A stretch of 64,000 bases of DNA from assembly GCA_963729795.1 (NCBI GenBank), contig CAVSPC010000040.1, forward strand, positions 70,959 to 134,958, written 5' to 3'. Shown in pieces: positions 50,752 to 60,345 of the stretch (its first letter is position 1; every line of letters starts with the position of its first letter). Below the pieces are notes generated by a model. That model did not search any database and had not been told where the DNA came from. It saw only the letters and a list, made by a program, of their open reading frames with translations. The DNA is from CAWBBA01 sp963729795. GTDB taxonomy: Bacteria > Desulfobacterota > Desulfomonilia > Desulfomonilales > Desulfomonilaceae. Both the position numbers and the translations under genes were made by a program.

Positions 50752-52203
50752 ATGGATACGGGTATAGAGCGAATGAACGTCCTGGTCAACGAAATTGTTG
50801 GCTTCGTGCTGGGTCCCGCTCAGGACATGGAGATCGGTGAGGTTGAGAGGGGCCTGTTGAAACTGGTGATGAGGGTGGGAAGAGAAGGGCTGGTTTGCTA
50901 TCTCGAAGAAAAGGGGACCGGTCGTCAGGGAAACGAGATTGTCGCCGCTAGCGGGGAACGACTCCCCTACGTGCGTGACAGGAAATGCCTGTACAGATCC
51001 ATCTTCGGACCCATTGAGATCAAACGGGCCTATTACCACGCGACAGGGAGTCCCGGAGTATTTCCGCTGGACAGCGAGATAAATCTTCCCGAGAAGGGGT
51101 ATTCCTATCTACTCGAGGAGATTTCTTCAAAACTTGCGGTGAATGGGAGTTACGAGAAGGCGTGCGAAGTTGTCGGTGATATTTTTCCTTTGAATCTCCC
51201 TATCCGATCGCTGGAGCGAATAGTGGGGGACGTCCGTGAGGATGTCGTCCGGTATTATGACCAGAAGCCCACGCCTGAATCTTCAGAACAAGCCGTCATA
51301 ACCGTGGCCACGATAGACAGAAAGGGCGTGGTGATCCGGAAGCCTCCGTCTGAAGAAGCGGCTGCCAAAGCTGCTCCGTCAGATCCCGACAAGCCAGGGA
51401 AGAAGAAAATGAGCACGGTTACATCCGCGTACAACATCAAACGTCACCGGAGAACTGCCTACCAGGTTGGCAGAGAAATCAACGAGGAAGAGCCCTTACC
51501 CGATAAACCCAAACCCGAGGCCAAGGAAGTGTGGGGAAGTGTAATCGAGACTGTGGAGCAAGGCATCTTTCGCCTGAAACAAGCGGTGGACAAGAGACTC
51601 AAAGCGACCCAAGAACTGGTCTGCATTTTGGATGGCGAGCGAGGCTTGTGGCGCTTGGTCTACAAGTATTTTCCCACGGCTTTCTTCGTGCTCGACATTT
51701 TCCATGTCTTGGAACATCTTGCCGAGGCGGCTCACTGCTTTTATGAGGAAAAGACTCCTGAGGCACGGAAATTTGTGACGGAGCGATTGAAAATGCTCCT
51801 GACCGGCCAGGTTGGTCGGCTCATTGGTGGGTTGAAGCAAATCGTCTCGAAGAGAAAGCTTTCCAAGGGCCAGAAGTACCGGCTCAACAAGGTCATCGGC
51901 TATCTGGAACGAAACAAGAAGCATATGCGATACGATGTGTGTCTGGAGAAAGGCTATCCGATCGGAAGCGGTGTCATCGAGGGGGCGTGCCGCAATCTGA
52001 TCAATGACAGACTGGAACTTACTGGAATGAGGTGGATACTGCAAGGAGCTGAAAGTGTCATAAGGCTCAGGGCGGTCTTCATCAACAAGGACTGGGCCGA
52101 CTTCTGGAGCTTCCGCAGAAGATCAGAGAGGGAGCGGCTCTATGGGACATCCAAAGCGGGAGGTGCCGAGCTGTACGGACAGGAACTCCCCCAGGCTGCC
52201 TGA
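50752..52203 (+). CDS. ISKra4-family transposase
   Basis: 483 residues from ATG 50752 (GGAGG upstream). Typical elements: DRKCLYRSIFGPIEIKRAYY and FPLDSEINLPEKGYSYLLEE near the N terminus, VATIDRKGVVIR (first Asp), LVCILDGERGLWRLVYKYFP (second Asp), and IGSGVIEGACRNLINDRLEL (Glu) with MRWILQGAESVIRLRA. Intact. Terminal repeats of the element were not found by eye, though a near-palindrome ATGGTATCCG/CGGTATACAT lies at about 50681-50711. Confidence 0.88.
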   Translation: MDTGIERMNVLVNEIVGFVLGPAQDMEIGEVERGLLKLVMRVGREGLVCYLEEKGTGRQGNEIVAASGERLPYVRDRKCLYRSIFGPIEIKRAYYHATGSPGVFPLDSEINLPEKGYSYLLEEISSKLAVNGSYEKACEVVGDIFPLNLPIRSLERIVGDVREDVVRYYDQKPTPESSEQAVITVATIDRKGVVIRKPPSEEAAAKAAPSDPDKPGKKKMSTVTSAYNIKRHRRTAYQVGREINEEEPLPDKPKPEAKEVWGSVIETVEQGIFRLKQAVDKRLKATQELVCILDGERGLWRLVYKYFPTAFFVLDIFHVLEHLAEAAHCFYEEKTPEARKFVTERLKMLLTGQVGRLIGGLKQIVSKRKLSKGQKYRLNKVIGYLERNKKHMRYDVCLEKGYPIGSGVIEGACRNLINDRLELTGMRWILQGAESVIRLRAVFINKDWADFWSFRRRSERERLYGTSKAGGAELYGQELPQAA

Positions 52204-52247
52204 GAGGGTGACACGAAGTAGTTGCACTCGTTTTCAAAGGCAGCTAT

Positions 52248-52778
52248 ATGGCCGTGTTAAAGCCGAGATCACAGGAAAACAAGCGGTGGCGAAAGCTTAA
52301 GAAACATCCCGATTGGGTTATTGATCCGCGGCGATTGACTGAGTTGACCGGGGGGTGTGCTGTCCGGCGGCTCTGCCTAGCAGAAGGTAAAGATGTTTCG
52401 CACTTCACTATCTCCCATTTCATAGAGCTTTACTACGCTAAGGATCTGAAGATGATCCTGACGTTGGCGGAAGAAGCGAGCACGAATAAGTATACCGTTC
52501 GTCAACTCAAGAAAGCTGTTGACGATCTCAGGGAACATAAAGATGACCACGATCCTGGCAAGGAAATCATCAGGACTCTGGATCAAGCGGTTCCAATACT
52601 GGAAGATCCTGACCTCATGGATCTCTGCACCGACAAGGACCGGGTGCTCGTAGAATTGAGCAAGTCGCAGCGCAAGAGGATAAGGGCTTTGCTCAAGGCG
52701 CGTAAGCCTGCCTTGGATGAGTCGAAAAAAGTCATGGATAACTTGGAGAGGATTCTTTCCGATCTGGAGACCGAATAG
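52248..52778 (+). CDS. Hypothetical protein with ParB-like helical segment
   Basis: 176 residues, Lys/Arg-rich. The segment FTISHFIELYYAKDLKMILT, then LAEEASTNKYTVRQLKKAVD resembles the helices after the HTH in ParB-type proteins (LA..A....T+RQL...V). The ParB nuclease motif is absent, so this may be a truncated or divergent relative. It begins 44 bp after the ISKra4 transposase, so an N-terminal part may have been lost to the insertion. Confidence 0.4.
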   Translation: MAVLKPRSQENKRWRKLKKHPDWVIDPRRLTELTGGCAVRRLCLAEGKDVSHFTISHFIELYYAKDLKMILTLAEEASTNKYTVRQLKKAVDDLREHKDDHDPGKEIIRTLDQAVPILEDPDLMDLCTDKDRVLVELSKSQRKRIRALLKARKPALDESKKVMDNLERILSDLETE

Positions 52779-52855
52779 TCCCTCAGTAACACACTAACCA
52801 GATTCGTGTAATTCCCCGGACGACCGGGAGATTTTCGACGACTTCTTCGGTACAC

Positions 52856-52893
52856 CTGGAGGTGATGTTTCGTGACTGCGGAATCACCTCCAG
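52856..52893. other. Long-stem intergenic hairpin 4
   Basis: CTGGAGGTGAT, 16-nt loop, ATCACCTCCAG: a perfect 11-bp stem 77 bp after the 52248 gene. No T run. Confidence 0.55.
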
Positions 52894-53043
52894 ATGGGCA
52901 CGGGATAGCTGCGGCCACACGCCTGCTTGCTGAAGATCAGCACAGGTTTAGGAAATGCCGGTGTCTTCGACTCAGTAAATGGTGCGGTCAATCAACATCA
53001 ACAATTATCAACCAACAACCGACACATACAAGGAGTTCCGCCA

Positions 53044-54120
53044 ATGAAAGAGATCATGATGTCATTGCTGAAGAAAGCGAAAGACGGAGATCTGGGTGAA
53101 GAAATAAGCAAGGTGAAGGTTCTCGGCCTTCCGGGGCTAACGTGGTTCTCTCGTTCCGAGTTCAAGAAGGCAGAAAAGAAACTCAGGAAGGCGCTTGCCA
53201 AGGCTGAGAAAATAGGCGGCCTCGATCATCCGGCAACAGCCCTTTTCAATTATTTCCTTGGTGATGCGTACATGCGCCATGGTCGTCCTGCTTCGGCCGA
53301 AACCCATCTGCTGAGGGCGATGGAGATATGGGCAAACACCGATACTGACAATTACAGAGGAATTATTCATAAGCTTCTTGATCTGGCGCAAGTCTACGGA
53401 GAATCAGGACAGATGAGCGATTCGGAGAGACTGGGACAAACCATTGTGGATTCTGTCAAGAAGCATCTGAGCGAAGGAGACTCGCTCATCGTGAGCGCTC
53501 TCACCGATCTGGCTGTCGTTTTTCAAATTCAAGGGAAGCCGTCGGAGGCGAAAGACCTCCTTCATGAAGCCTTGCGCCAGAGCGAGCAGAATGCGGAGAC
53601 CTTGTCTCGCTTTGGCCCCCGCGTTCTCATGAATCTTGCCAGTGTAAGCACCGCTCGTCGCGAATTCCTTCAGGCTGAGCTTTACCTCGACCGCGCGTTG
53701 GACATAGCGGAAGCCGCCGAGAACAGAGATGCGGGGCATGTCCTGGAAATCCTCTGCAACAAAGCCAAGGTGTGTGCGGCGTTGGGCAAGTCGGCAGAGC
53801 TTGTGGACGCCGTCAATAGAATCCAAATAGTCTATGAAGCGGCCTGGAAATCCGAACCGGAGATGGTGGTTCCTCTCATGCTTGACCTAGTCAGGCTGTT
53901 GGGGGGCTTCGGGCGAAAGGACACTGCTGAGGAGATCTTCCAGACTTTGGCGAACGACACTGTCGCCGTGGTGAACGAAGGAAACGAGGCGAAGAGCCTA
54001 CCTGTCATCGACGCTTGGTTGCGAGATTTCAAGCGCAAAGGGCCTAATCCAACTATTGGGGAGCTAATGAGCAAGAGTGTGGCCAGCTTGGAAGAATATT
54101 TCGGGCGAATGACCGAGTAA
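53044..54120 (+). CDS. Tetratricopeptide-repeat protein
   Basis: 358 residues; ATG 53044 chosen for AAGGAG nine bases upstream, rather than earlier in-frame starts. TPR-type repeats: EFKKAEKKLRKALAKAEKIG, FNYFLGDAYMRHGRPASAET, ALTDLAVVFQIQGKPSEAKD, LMNLASVSTARREFLQAELY, LEILCNKAKVCAALGKSAEL. These resemble the AfsR/kinesin-light-chain class of TPRs. No enzymatic domain is attached. Possibly a protein partner of the ankyrin proteins upstream. Confidence 0.82.
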   Translation: MKEIMMSLLKKAKDGDLGEEISKVKVLGLPGLTWFSRSEFKKAEKKLRKALAKAEKIGGLDHPATALFNYFLGDAYMRHGRPASAETHLLRAMEIWANTDTDNYRGIIHKLLDLAQVYGESGQMSDSERLGQTIVDSVKKHLSEGDSLIVSALTDLAVVFQIQGKPSEAKDLLHEALRQSEQNAETLSRFGPRVLMNLASVSTARREFLQAELYLDRALDIAEAAENRDAGHVLEILCNKAKVCAALGKSAELVDAVNRIQIVYEAAWKSEPEMVVPLMLDLVRLLGGFGRKDTAEEIFQTLANDTVAVVNEGNEAKSLPVIDAWLRDFKRKGPNPTIGELMSKSVASLEEYFGRMTE

Positions 54121-54203
54121 TCACTTCTATAGGTGACACGGTGATGAGATCTCGCACTATTCACGAGCATTAGGGCGAGACCAAATTCCAAAGGAACGGA
54201 CCT

Positions 54204-54548
54204 ATGAACCCCCGCGCCACAGTTGCGTTTGACCAGAGAGACGTAAACCTGGAATGCCTCCTGAGTCCGCAGGAAGTGGCAGGGTTGCTCCAAGTTAGCG
54301 TCAAAACCGTGCATAAGCTCGTCCGTGAGAAGAGGCTCTCTTGCGTCCAGGTCACCTCCCGAGGACGTCGGTTCACCCCCGAGCAAGTCCAAGAGTATAT
54401 CCGCTCCCAGAGCACGGAAGTACGACGCGTTGACAAGAAAGACCCTCGGCTCGTACAATCGCCCCCCAAGAAAGGGGGAATTGAACGGAAATCAACTGGG
54501 GAGATTGGGACGGATCTCGTGAAGGAGATTCGTTCATTATGTCGGTAG
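54204..54548 (+). CDS. Excisionase-like MerR-type HTH protein
   Basis: 114 residues. Residues 17-70 form the HTH: CLLSPQEVAGLLQVSVKTVH, then KLVREKRLSCVQVTSRGRRF and TPEQVQEYIRS. The last 40 residues are basic. The stop overlaps the integrase start by 10 nt, as in the left Xis-Int module, although the proteins have diverged strongly. Confidence 0.82.
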   Translation: MNPRATVAFDQRDVNLECLLSPQEVAGLLQVSVKTVHKLVREKRLSCVQVTSRGRRFTPEQVQEYIRSQSTEVRRVDKKDPRLVQSPPKKGGIERKSTGEIGTDLVKEIRSLCR

Positions 54549-55762
54549 AAAAGCGAAAAACAGGGTTCTTCCTCCTGATCCGGCCTTTTGGAGACAGGTT
54601 GATCGGAGTGAAGACCACAGCCCGGACCAAATCTCGGGCCAAGGAAATCGAGATGGCCATACTCACGGCTTGCCGTTCCAGTGACTACCGAGGGCTTGAC
54701 CCTGAAAGCCGCGAAGTATGCGTCCGCATGTTTCACAACCAGGGATGGGAAATCTCAGGAGACCTTCGTCCGGAGGAGCCCGTGAGAGATGAGCTGACCC
54801 TCTGGCGGGCTACAGAGATCTTCCTCAATTATCCGACGATTCGAAATTCAAAGTCAAAAGATCGTTACGTGTATTGTCTCCGTCACCTGGTCAGAAAGAT
54901 GGGCAAAGAAAAGCCTCTGAGAGATCTGTGGGCTCCGGACATTAGGTTTTACCAGGCCGAACGACTGTCAGAGGGCGCTAGTCCCCCAACCGTGAACTGG
55001 GAGACATCGACTTTGAGCCGACTCTTCGGCGTGATGATTGAGCAGAGGATTTTGGATACAAACCCGGTGCGTATTGTCGAACAGCTGCCTCGAAAGAGTA
55101 GTGAGCGAGAGGCGTACATATCTACAAAGGATGTATGCGCTTTGGCGGAGAAATGCCCTGGATGGTTCAGACCCATTGTCTGGACCGCATTCTACACAGG
55201 CATGCGCCGAGGAGAGATCCTGGGGCTCAAGCGAACTGGGGTCAATCTTCTGCGTCGGATAATCACGTTGTCTCCTGACGAAACAAAGGAAGGTCACTGG
55301 AAACGGGTCCCCATTCATCGTGAACTGGTCCCCATCTTGGGGGACGCGTTGAGATTGACGGTGCTCGGACGCGATGACGTGTTCTTCGTCCGTGACCGCA
55401 AGGGAGTGCACCCAATACCTTTCGAGACGGTGAAAAATCCGTGGCCGAGAGCGTGTGAGAAGTTGGTTCTCAAGAAGCCGTGGCCCAGGTTCCATGACCT
55501 GCGGCACACCTGGAAGACGAATGCTCGGCGTTCCGGGATGGACCCGGAGATCCGAGAAGCGATTCTCGGTCATTCCACCAAAGAGAGGTCAGTGAGTGAG
55601 CGTTACGGTAGGATCAGTGATCATGAGCTGGTCAAGTCCATCGACGGGATGACCTTCGACCACGGCGAGACCGAGATCCTGGTGGCAAAAAAGAAAAGCC
55701 CCCCAGAGGAATGCCGTCCTCAGAGAGGCCACGAAAAAATGTTAACATGTAGGCGTTTGTGA
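54539..55762 (+). CDS. Island integrase (tyrosine recombinase), 3' end replaced by IS91
   Basis: 407 residues as read. Arm-binding N terminus (KRKTGFFLLIRPFGDRLIGV), core-binding domain (LRHLVRKMGKEKPLRDLWAP) and catalytic domain: FYTGMRRGEILGLKR (Arg), RFHDLRHTWKTNARRSGMDP (H-x-x-R), ILGHSTKERSVSERYGRIS (His, Tyr). It is clearly homologous to the left integrase. From 55736 the coding sequence is IS91 DNA, so the last nine residues are foreign. All catalytic residues lie upstream and the protein may still work. The native attachment site downstream was displaced by the insertion. Confidence 0.88.
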   Translation: MSVEKRKTGFFLLIRPFGDRLIGVKTTARTKSRAKEIEMAILTACRSSDYRGLDPESREVCVRMFHNQGWEISGDLRPEEPVRDELTLWRATEIFLNYPTIRNSKSKDRYVYCLRHLVRKMGKEKPLRDLWAPDIRFYQAERLSEGASPPTVNWETSTLSRLFGVMIEQRILDTNPVRIVEQLPRKSSEREAYISTKDVCALAEKCPGWFRPIVWTAFYTGMRRGEILGLKRTGVNLLRRIITLSPDETKEGHWKRVPIHRELVPILGDALRLTVLGRDDVFFVRDRKGVHPIPFETVKNPWPRACEKLVLKKPWPRFHDLRHTWKTNARRSGMDPEIREAILGHSTKERSVSERYGRISDHELVKSIDGMTFDHGETEILVAKKKSPPEECRPQRGHEKMLTCRRL

Positions 55763-56064
55763 GAGTGGCGGAGCCCATTCTCATAAACGGCGTGTTGGAC
55801 GAAGCCGCTGGGTAGGGGTGATTTTGTCTTATGGGGATTCTATAACTAGGAGGCTTCAAGAAGGAGACTGGATCTGAGGATCAGAATCTCTTCTTGCGTG
55901 GGGTTGTGGGAGAGAGGAGGTCGTTTGGATCACGGATTGAGAGAAATGGGGTTCGGAAGGGGAAACGATAGGCAAAAGTTGCACAGTCCGGGCGCACCTG
56001 TAGAGAAAACCGTCTTTGTGAGGTCGGTTATGGTAGGTCGTTGGTAGTCTCGGACCGGAAAGGA

Positions 56065-57339
56065 TCATGAGGAATCCAGGAACACCGCGGCATAGTTCGT
56101 TATGGAGCACGTCTGGTCCAGTGAGGTCAGAGGCCGTCGAATGAGACTTCCTTCACATGAGGGGCATTTCGTGATGTCGATCCCGGTGATACGGAGAAAA
56201 ATCTCTTGCCAGGTGGAGCGCTTCGGGAGTTGATGTGCTTCTGTGTGGCCATCTGGGTCGCTCTTGAGTGGTTGAGCCTGCTCGATGAGTCTGCGGGCCG
56301 CTTCGAGCTTAGTCTTTGCATTGCGGGGTGCCATCAATCCGTAATGTCGGATTTTGACGAACCCCCTGGGGAGAACATGGAGGAGAAACCTCCTAATAAA
56401 CTCCTGTGTTGTGAGCGTAACGAGCCTTTTCCTACCGGGGTTTGAGTTGTCCCGGGCGAGGAAGGTGACCTTCCCATCGGTCATTTCCACGAGGCGGTGG
56501 TTCGAGATGGCCACCTTATGGGTATAGAGTCCGAGATACCTGAAGACCTGTTCGGGTCCGCCAAAGGGTTGTTTTGCATACACGACCCATTTCTTGCGAT
56601 AGAGCTTCTTGGTGAGGCGCCGGAAAGCATCCTGAGCTTTTGGATGGTGAATGTTCCGGGGCATGACAAGGCGTCCTTCTTCAAAGGCCTTCCGGAGCGA
56701 GTCGATGAATTTGCCCCGGAATTTCTTCGACAAGGCACGCACCGGCACGAGAAAGCTGTTGCGTGAGGGTATCCATCGGGTTTCTGATTCATCGAGTCCA
56801 CCGCTGGTTATGACAATGTGAATGTGGGGGTGGAAATCCATGTCCTGGTTCCAGGTATGAAGGATCGCACTGAATCCCACATTGGCCCGCAGTCGTTCCC
56901 AGTCTCTTGCAAACTCAAGCAAGGATTCGGCCGCAGTACGGAACAAGATATTGTACAAGGTCTGTTTGTTGTGAAGCATGATAGGGAGCGTCTCGTGTGG
57001 AACCGTGAAAACCATGTGGACGTAGTGTATGGGGAGGATTCTCTCCAGCCTCTGCTCCAGCCATTGTGCGCTCTTAAGCCCTTGGCATTTGGGGCAGTTG
57101 CGGTTCCGGCAGGAGTTGTACGAGATCCGAGTGAACCCGCATCCTTTGTCACAGACGTCCACATGGCCTCCGAGAGCCACTGTACGGCAAGCCTCAATAT
57201 CCCTCATTGCCTTGAGTTGTTGCGTGGACAGTGGATGGTTGTTACGGTATTCCTGGCCGTGAAGACGCATGACATCAGCGACTTCAAGGCCGTTCCGCAC
57301 CGCTGCTGCTGCCTCGCCCAGAGTCTGATGAGGTTCCAT
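56065..57339 (-). CDS. IS91-family HUH transposase (second copy)
   Basis: Same 424-residue protein as 15336-16610 with one visible change, CPSCEGS instead of CPSCGGS in the C-terminal Cys pair. The glycine between the cysteine and the strand is often conserved in zinc knuckles, so the effect is uncertain. The HUH motif (HPHIHIVIT) and Tyr region are intact. Confidence 0.92.
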   Translation of the reverse strand: MEPHQTLGEAAAAVRNGLEVADVMRLHGQEYRNNHPLSTQQLKAMRDIEACRTVALGGHVDVCDKGCGFTRISYNSCRNRNCPKCQGLKSAQWLEQRLERILPIHYVHMVFTVPHETLPIMLHNKQTLYNILFRTAAESLLEFARDWERLRANVGFSAILHTWNQDMDFHPHIHIVITSGGLDESETRWIPSRNSFLVPVRALSKKFRGKFIDSLRKAFEEGRLVMPRNIHHPKAQDAFRRLTKKLYRKKWVVYAKQPFGGPEQVFRYLGLYTHKVAISNHRLVEMTDGKVTFLARDNSNPGRKRLVTLTTQEFIRRFLLHVLPRGFVKIRHYGLMAPRNAKTKLEAARRLIEQAQPLKSDPDGHTEAHQLPKRSTWQEIFLRITGIDITKCPSCEGSLIRRPLTSLDQTCSITNYAAVFLDSS

Positions 57340-57342
57340 GGC

Positions 57343-58209
57343 TCAGACGGCTGGAGATTCTTTCTCAAGGCCGGCCGAATCGAAGGGGCTCTTGATCCGA
57401 GCTATAAGGTGTGCACTGACATGGGTATAGCGGGAGGTGGTCCGGCTGGAGGCATGGCCGAGAAGTGCCTGGATCACTCTGGTGTCGGTGTGTGCTTCCA
57501 ACAGGTGGGTGGCAAAACAATGGCGCAAGGTGTGGAGGGTTACGTGCTTGGTGATCCCTGTCTTTTTCAGGGCTTTCTTGAAGACCGTATAGACCGATGC
57601 GGGGGTTATGGGTTGATGCGAGTGTGACCCTGGGAACAGATAAAGCCCCTTCGGAGAAGCTTGTTTCCAGTAGTCCCTCAACATCACGAGCAATCGCTCG
57701 CTCAGCATCACGTATCGGTCCTTGCCGCCTTTTCCTGCGCGGACATGGATGAGCATGCGGTTGGAGTCAATATCGCCTCGGCTACGCAGACCGCAGGCTT
57801 CGGTGATCCTCAAGCCTGCGGCGTAGGCAACAGCGATAATGGTCCGGTACTTGATGGAGTCCACCCCATCGATGATGGCCATGACTTCTTCATGAGTCAG
57901 TACGTCGGGCAAGGCTTTGGGGACCTTGGGATAGGGAATTCTTTCTACCTCTTGGGGTCTGTTGAGAGTCACTCGGTAGAAGAATTTTATCGCTGCGACA
58001 AACATCTTTCGCAGAGTAGGTGATGCCTTGCGCTCATCGAGCAGGTACAGCAAGTACGCTCGGATCTCCTGCTCTCCTATAAAATTCACAGATCGCCGGA
58101 AATGTTTGACAAACTGATAGACGCACCCCGTGTAGATCCGAATGGTAGAGGGGCTGTAGTTTCTGAGGCGGAGATCAGACACCATTTGATCGCGTAGTTT
58201 TCCCATCAC
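57343..58209 (-). CDS. XerD-like tyrosine recombinase (second IS91 copy)
   Basis: Identical in translation to 14466-15332. All catalytic residues are present (AYAAGLRITEACGL; LHTLRHCFATHLLE; LGHASSRTTSRYTHVS). It lies 3 bp upstream of the transposase gene. Confidence 0.9.
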   Translation of the reverse strand: MMGKLRDQMVSDLRLRNYSPSTIRIYTGCVYQFVKHFRRSVNFIGEQEIRAYLLYLLDERKASPTLRKMFVAAIKFFYRVTLNRPQEVERIPYPKVPKALPDVLTHEEVMAIIDGVDSIKYRTIIAVAYAAGLRITEACGLRSRGDIDSNRMLIHVRAGKGGKDRYVMLSERLLVMLRDYWKQASPKGLYLFPGSHSHQPITPASVYTVFKKALKKTGITKHVTLHTLRHCFATHLLEAHTDTRVIQALLGHASSRTTSRYTHVSAHLIARIKSPFDSAGLEKESPAV

Positions 58210-58474
58210 TCAACTCCTTCGAGAATTGGACTTGATGGAAATGCTACGCTTTTTGGTCAAGGGAGAAGAGATCGTACCTGAGCTGAAGCGCGGGGACGAA
58301 ACAGAAAAACAGCAATCGTCATTCAACCCACAGGCGGGAAACAGGCCACCGCGAAGCGGTTTCGTTCAACTATAATTTGCATTGGGGACCTTGGAAATTT
58401 TGTGATAGAATTCGTCCTCGCACTCGTTTAGTTCCTCTCGTAAAACGTCCAAAACCATTCTCATGGAGGGTCCT

Positions 58475-60058
58475 ATGCACGTGCCAATGTCACCGGTTAG
58501 GATTCTTAGGCGGGCGGCAAAGCTCTATCCCCACAAGGTGGCTGTGGTGGATGGCGATTTGCGACTGACCTATCTGGAACTTCATGAACGCGTTAACAAG
58601 GCATGTGATGCGGTCAAGGACCTGGAGATCCCTCCCCAAGGGCGAATAGCCATGCTGGATTACAATACCCATCGCTACATGGACATGTACTTTGGTGTGG
58701 CTCAGTCAGGCAGGGTCCTTCTTCCGTTGAACACACGCTTGTCGGTTGCCGAGTATGCTTTCATTTTGAACGATGCCGAGGCCGAAGCGATTGTATTTCA
58801 TGCCGATTTCAAACCGGTTATTGAAAAAGTTCGCCACGATGCGAAGACCGTCAAAAATTACATTATTTGTGACGGTGTAGCAGATGAACCTTGGATCAGC
58901 GGTACGTATGAGGACTTTTTGACCCGCGCCTCGAGCGACTCCGTCGATTATGAGCCCGCGGATGAAAACGAGATGTTAAATCTGTACTACACAAGCGGTA
59001 CAACAGGCCGTCCCAAGGGAGTGATCCTTACCCACAGAAATATTTATGCCAATGCCCTCACCACGATCATTTCCTTTAAGCTTGAAGACGCGACTGTCTG
59101 GTATCACATAGCCCCCCTATTCCATTTGGCGGATGCGTTCTTTGCCTGGTCTGTCACATTTCAGGGCGGACAGCACATAATGCAGCGTCAGTTCAATCCC
59201 AAAGCCGTTTTGGAGACCATCGAGAAAGAAGGCATTAGCTGCTGCATGATGGTTCCCACTATGATCAACTTCATCCTGAACGAACCTAATATTGACCGGT
59301 ACGATCTTTCTTCGCTCCAATGGATCATGGTAGGCGGCGCGCCGATGTCTCCGGCTAACGCCAAAAGGATGATGCAGCGGTTGGGCTGCCGATACATATC
59401 GGGCTACGGACTCACAGAAACCAGTCCTCTTCTGACCGTGGGAAACATTAAAGATACTCTTGCGACAGAATCCGACGAAGTGAAGGTGAATTACCTGACA
59501 CGGACGGGCCTTGAAGCGGTTGGGGTTGATCTCAGGGTGGTTGACACCACGGGAAAGGATGTCCCGTGGGACAACAAAACCGTTGGCGAGATCATCGCCC
59601 GAGGGGACAATGTGACAAAGGGCTACTGGAAACTCCCGGCAGAGACTGAAAAGGCATTTCTTGGCGGGTATTTTTATACCGGTGATCTCGCTACGGTGGA
59701 TGCCGAGGGGTACATCCTCATTGTAGACCGGGCTAAAGACATCATTATCAGCGGAGGCGAAAACATTGCCTCGGTAGAAATCGAAAATGTAATCTACACC
59801 CATCCCAATGTCTTGGAATGCGCGGTGATTGCCTTTCCGGACGAAAAATGGGGAGAGGTCGCGAAAGTCATTGTCGCTCTAAAACCCGGTACCGAGCTAA
59901 GCGAGCAAGAGTTGATTAATTACTGCCGCGAGCGTTTGGCACAGTTCAAGGTGCCGCGCCTTGTGACCTTTGTGGCGGAACTCCCCAAGACCGGCTCTGG
60001 AAAGATTCTCAAAGGAGAGCTCCGGAAATCCTACGGAGGGAAAGGTCCCGAAAACTAG
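58475..60058 (+). CDS. AMP-forming acyl-CoA synthetase
   Basis: 527 residues from ATG 58475 (GGAGGG upstream). The P-loop-like LYYTSGTTGRPKGVILTHRN (about 171-190), the AMP-binding GYGLTETSPL (about 312), YFYTGDLATVDAEGYILIVD RAKD (about 406-429, the hinge) and the catalytic lysine in KTGSGKILKGELR near the C terminus are all present. It activates a fatty or related carboxylic acid to the CoA thioester. Chain length cannot be read from the sequence; overall similarity is to medium/long-chain enzymes of fatty- or aromatic-acid degradation. The right IS91 copy lies about 100 bp upstream and may have replaced its promoter. Confidence 0.92.
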   Translation: MHVPMSPVRILRRAAKLYPHKVAVVDGDLRLTYLELHERVNKACDAVKDLEIPPQGRIAMLDYNTHRYMDMYFGVAQSGRVLLPLNTRLSVAEYAFILNDAEAEAIVFHADFKPVIEKVRHDAKTVKNYIICDGVADEPWISGTYEDFLTRASSDSVDYEPADENEMLNLYYTSGTTGRPKGVILTHRNIYANALTTIISFKLEDATVWYHIAPLFHLADAFFAWSVTFQGGQHIMQRQFNPKAVLETIEKEGISCCMMVPTMINFILNEPNIDRYDLSSLQWIMVGGAPMSPANAKRMMQRLGCRYISGYGLTETSPLLTVGNIKDTLATESDEVKVNYLTRTGLEAVGVDLRVVDTTGKDVPWDNKTVGEIIARGDNVTKGYWKLPAETEKAFLGGYFYTGDLATVDAEGYILIVDRAKDIIISGGENIASVEIENVIYTHPNVLECAVIAFPDEKWGEVAKVIVALKPGTELSEQELINYCRERLAQFKVPRLVTFVAELPKTGSGKILKGELRKSYGGKGPEN

Positions 60059-60345
60059 ACCGCTTCGCGGCCGAGAAACCGATCAACCCAAATCTTCGCA
60101 GGCAGAAGCGCTGCCTTACTCAAGTACAGTGTCTGCCAATAGTTCTGCCCGATTTGTCCCGCGTTTCGCGAGGTCATCCCGGACTCCGACTGAGGGGGCA
60201 GAAGGTAGATCGGGCCATGCCCGACGCAATGAGGCGGCCACGGCCGCTCCGCTTGATTTTCGTCAACTGGGAATGGGGCTATGTATCATTACGATTGGTG
60301 GATTGATCTCATCATTGTTGTACGATGAGGGCATGGAGAAGAAAA
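60059..60345. other. Intergenic region
   Basis: About 290 bp. A short CCGC-TTC-GCGG hairpin follows the acyl-CoA synthetase stop without a T run. No gene seen. Confidence 0.4.

Larger units (their letters stand above)
55736..58371 (-). mobile_element. IS91-family element, right copy (inverted)
   Basis: Inverted copy of 14305-16939, 2636 bp, differing at only a few positions. Its ATGTTAACA end (55736) lies inside the integrase gene and its GAAC end (58371) lies about 100 bp upstream of the acyl-CoA synthetase gene. Flanks differ from those of the left copy, so the copies are independent insertions or recombination products. Confidence 0.88.
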
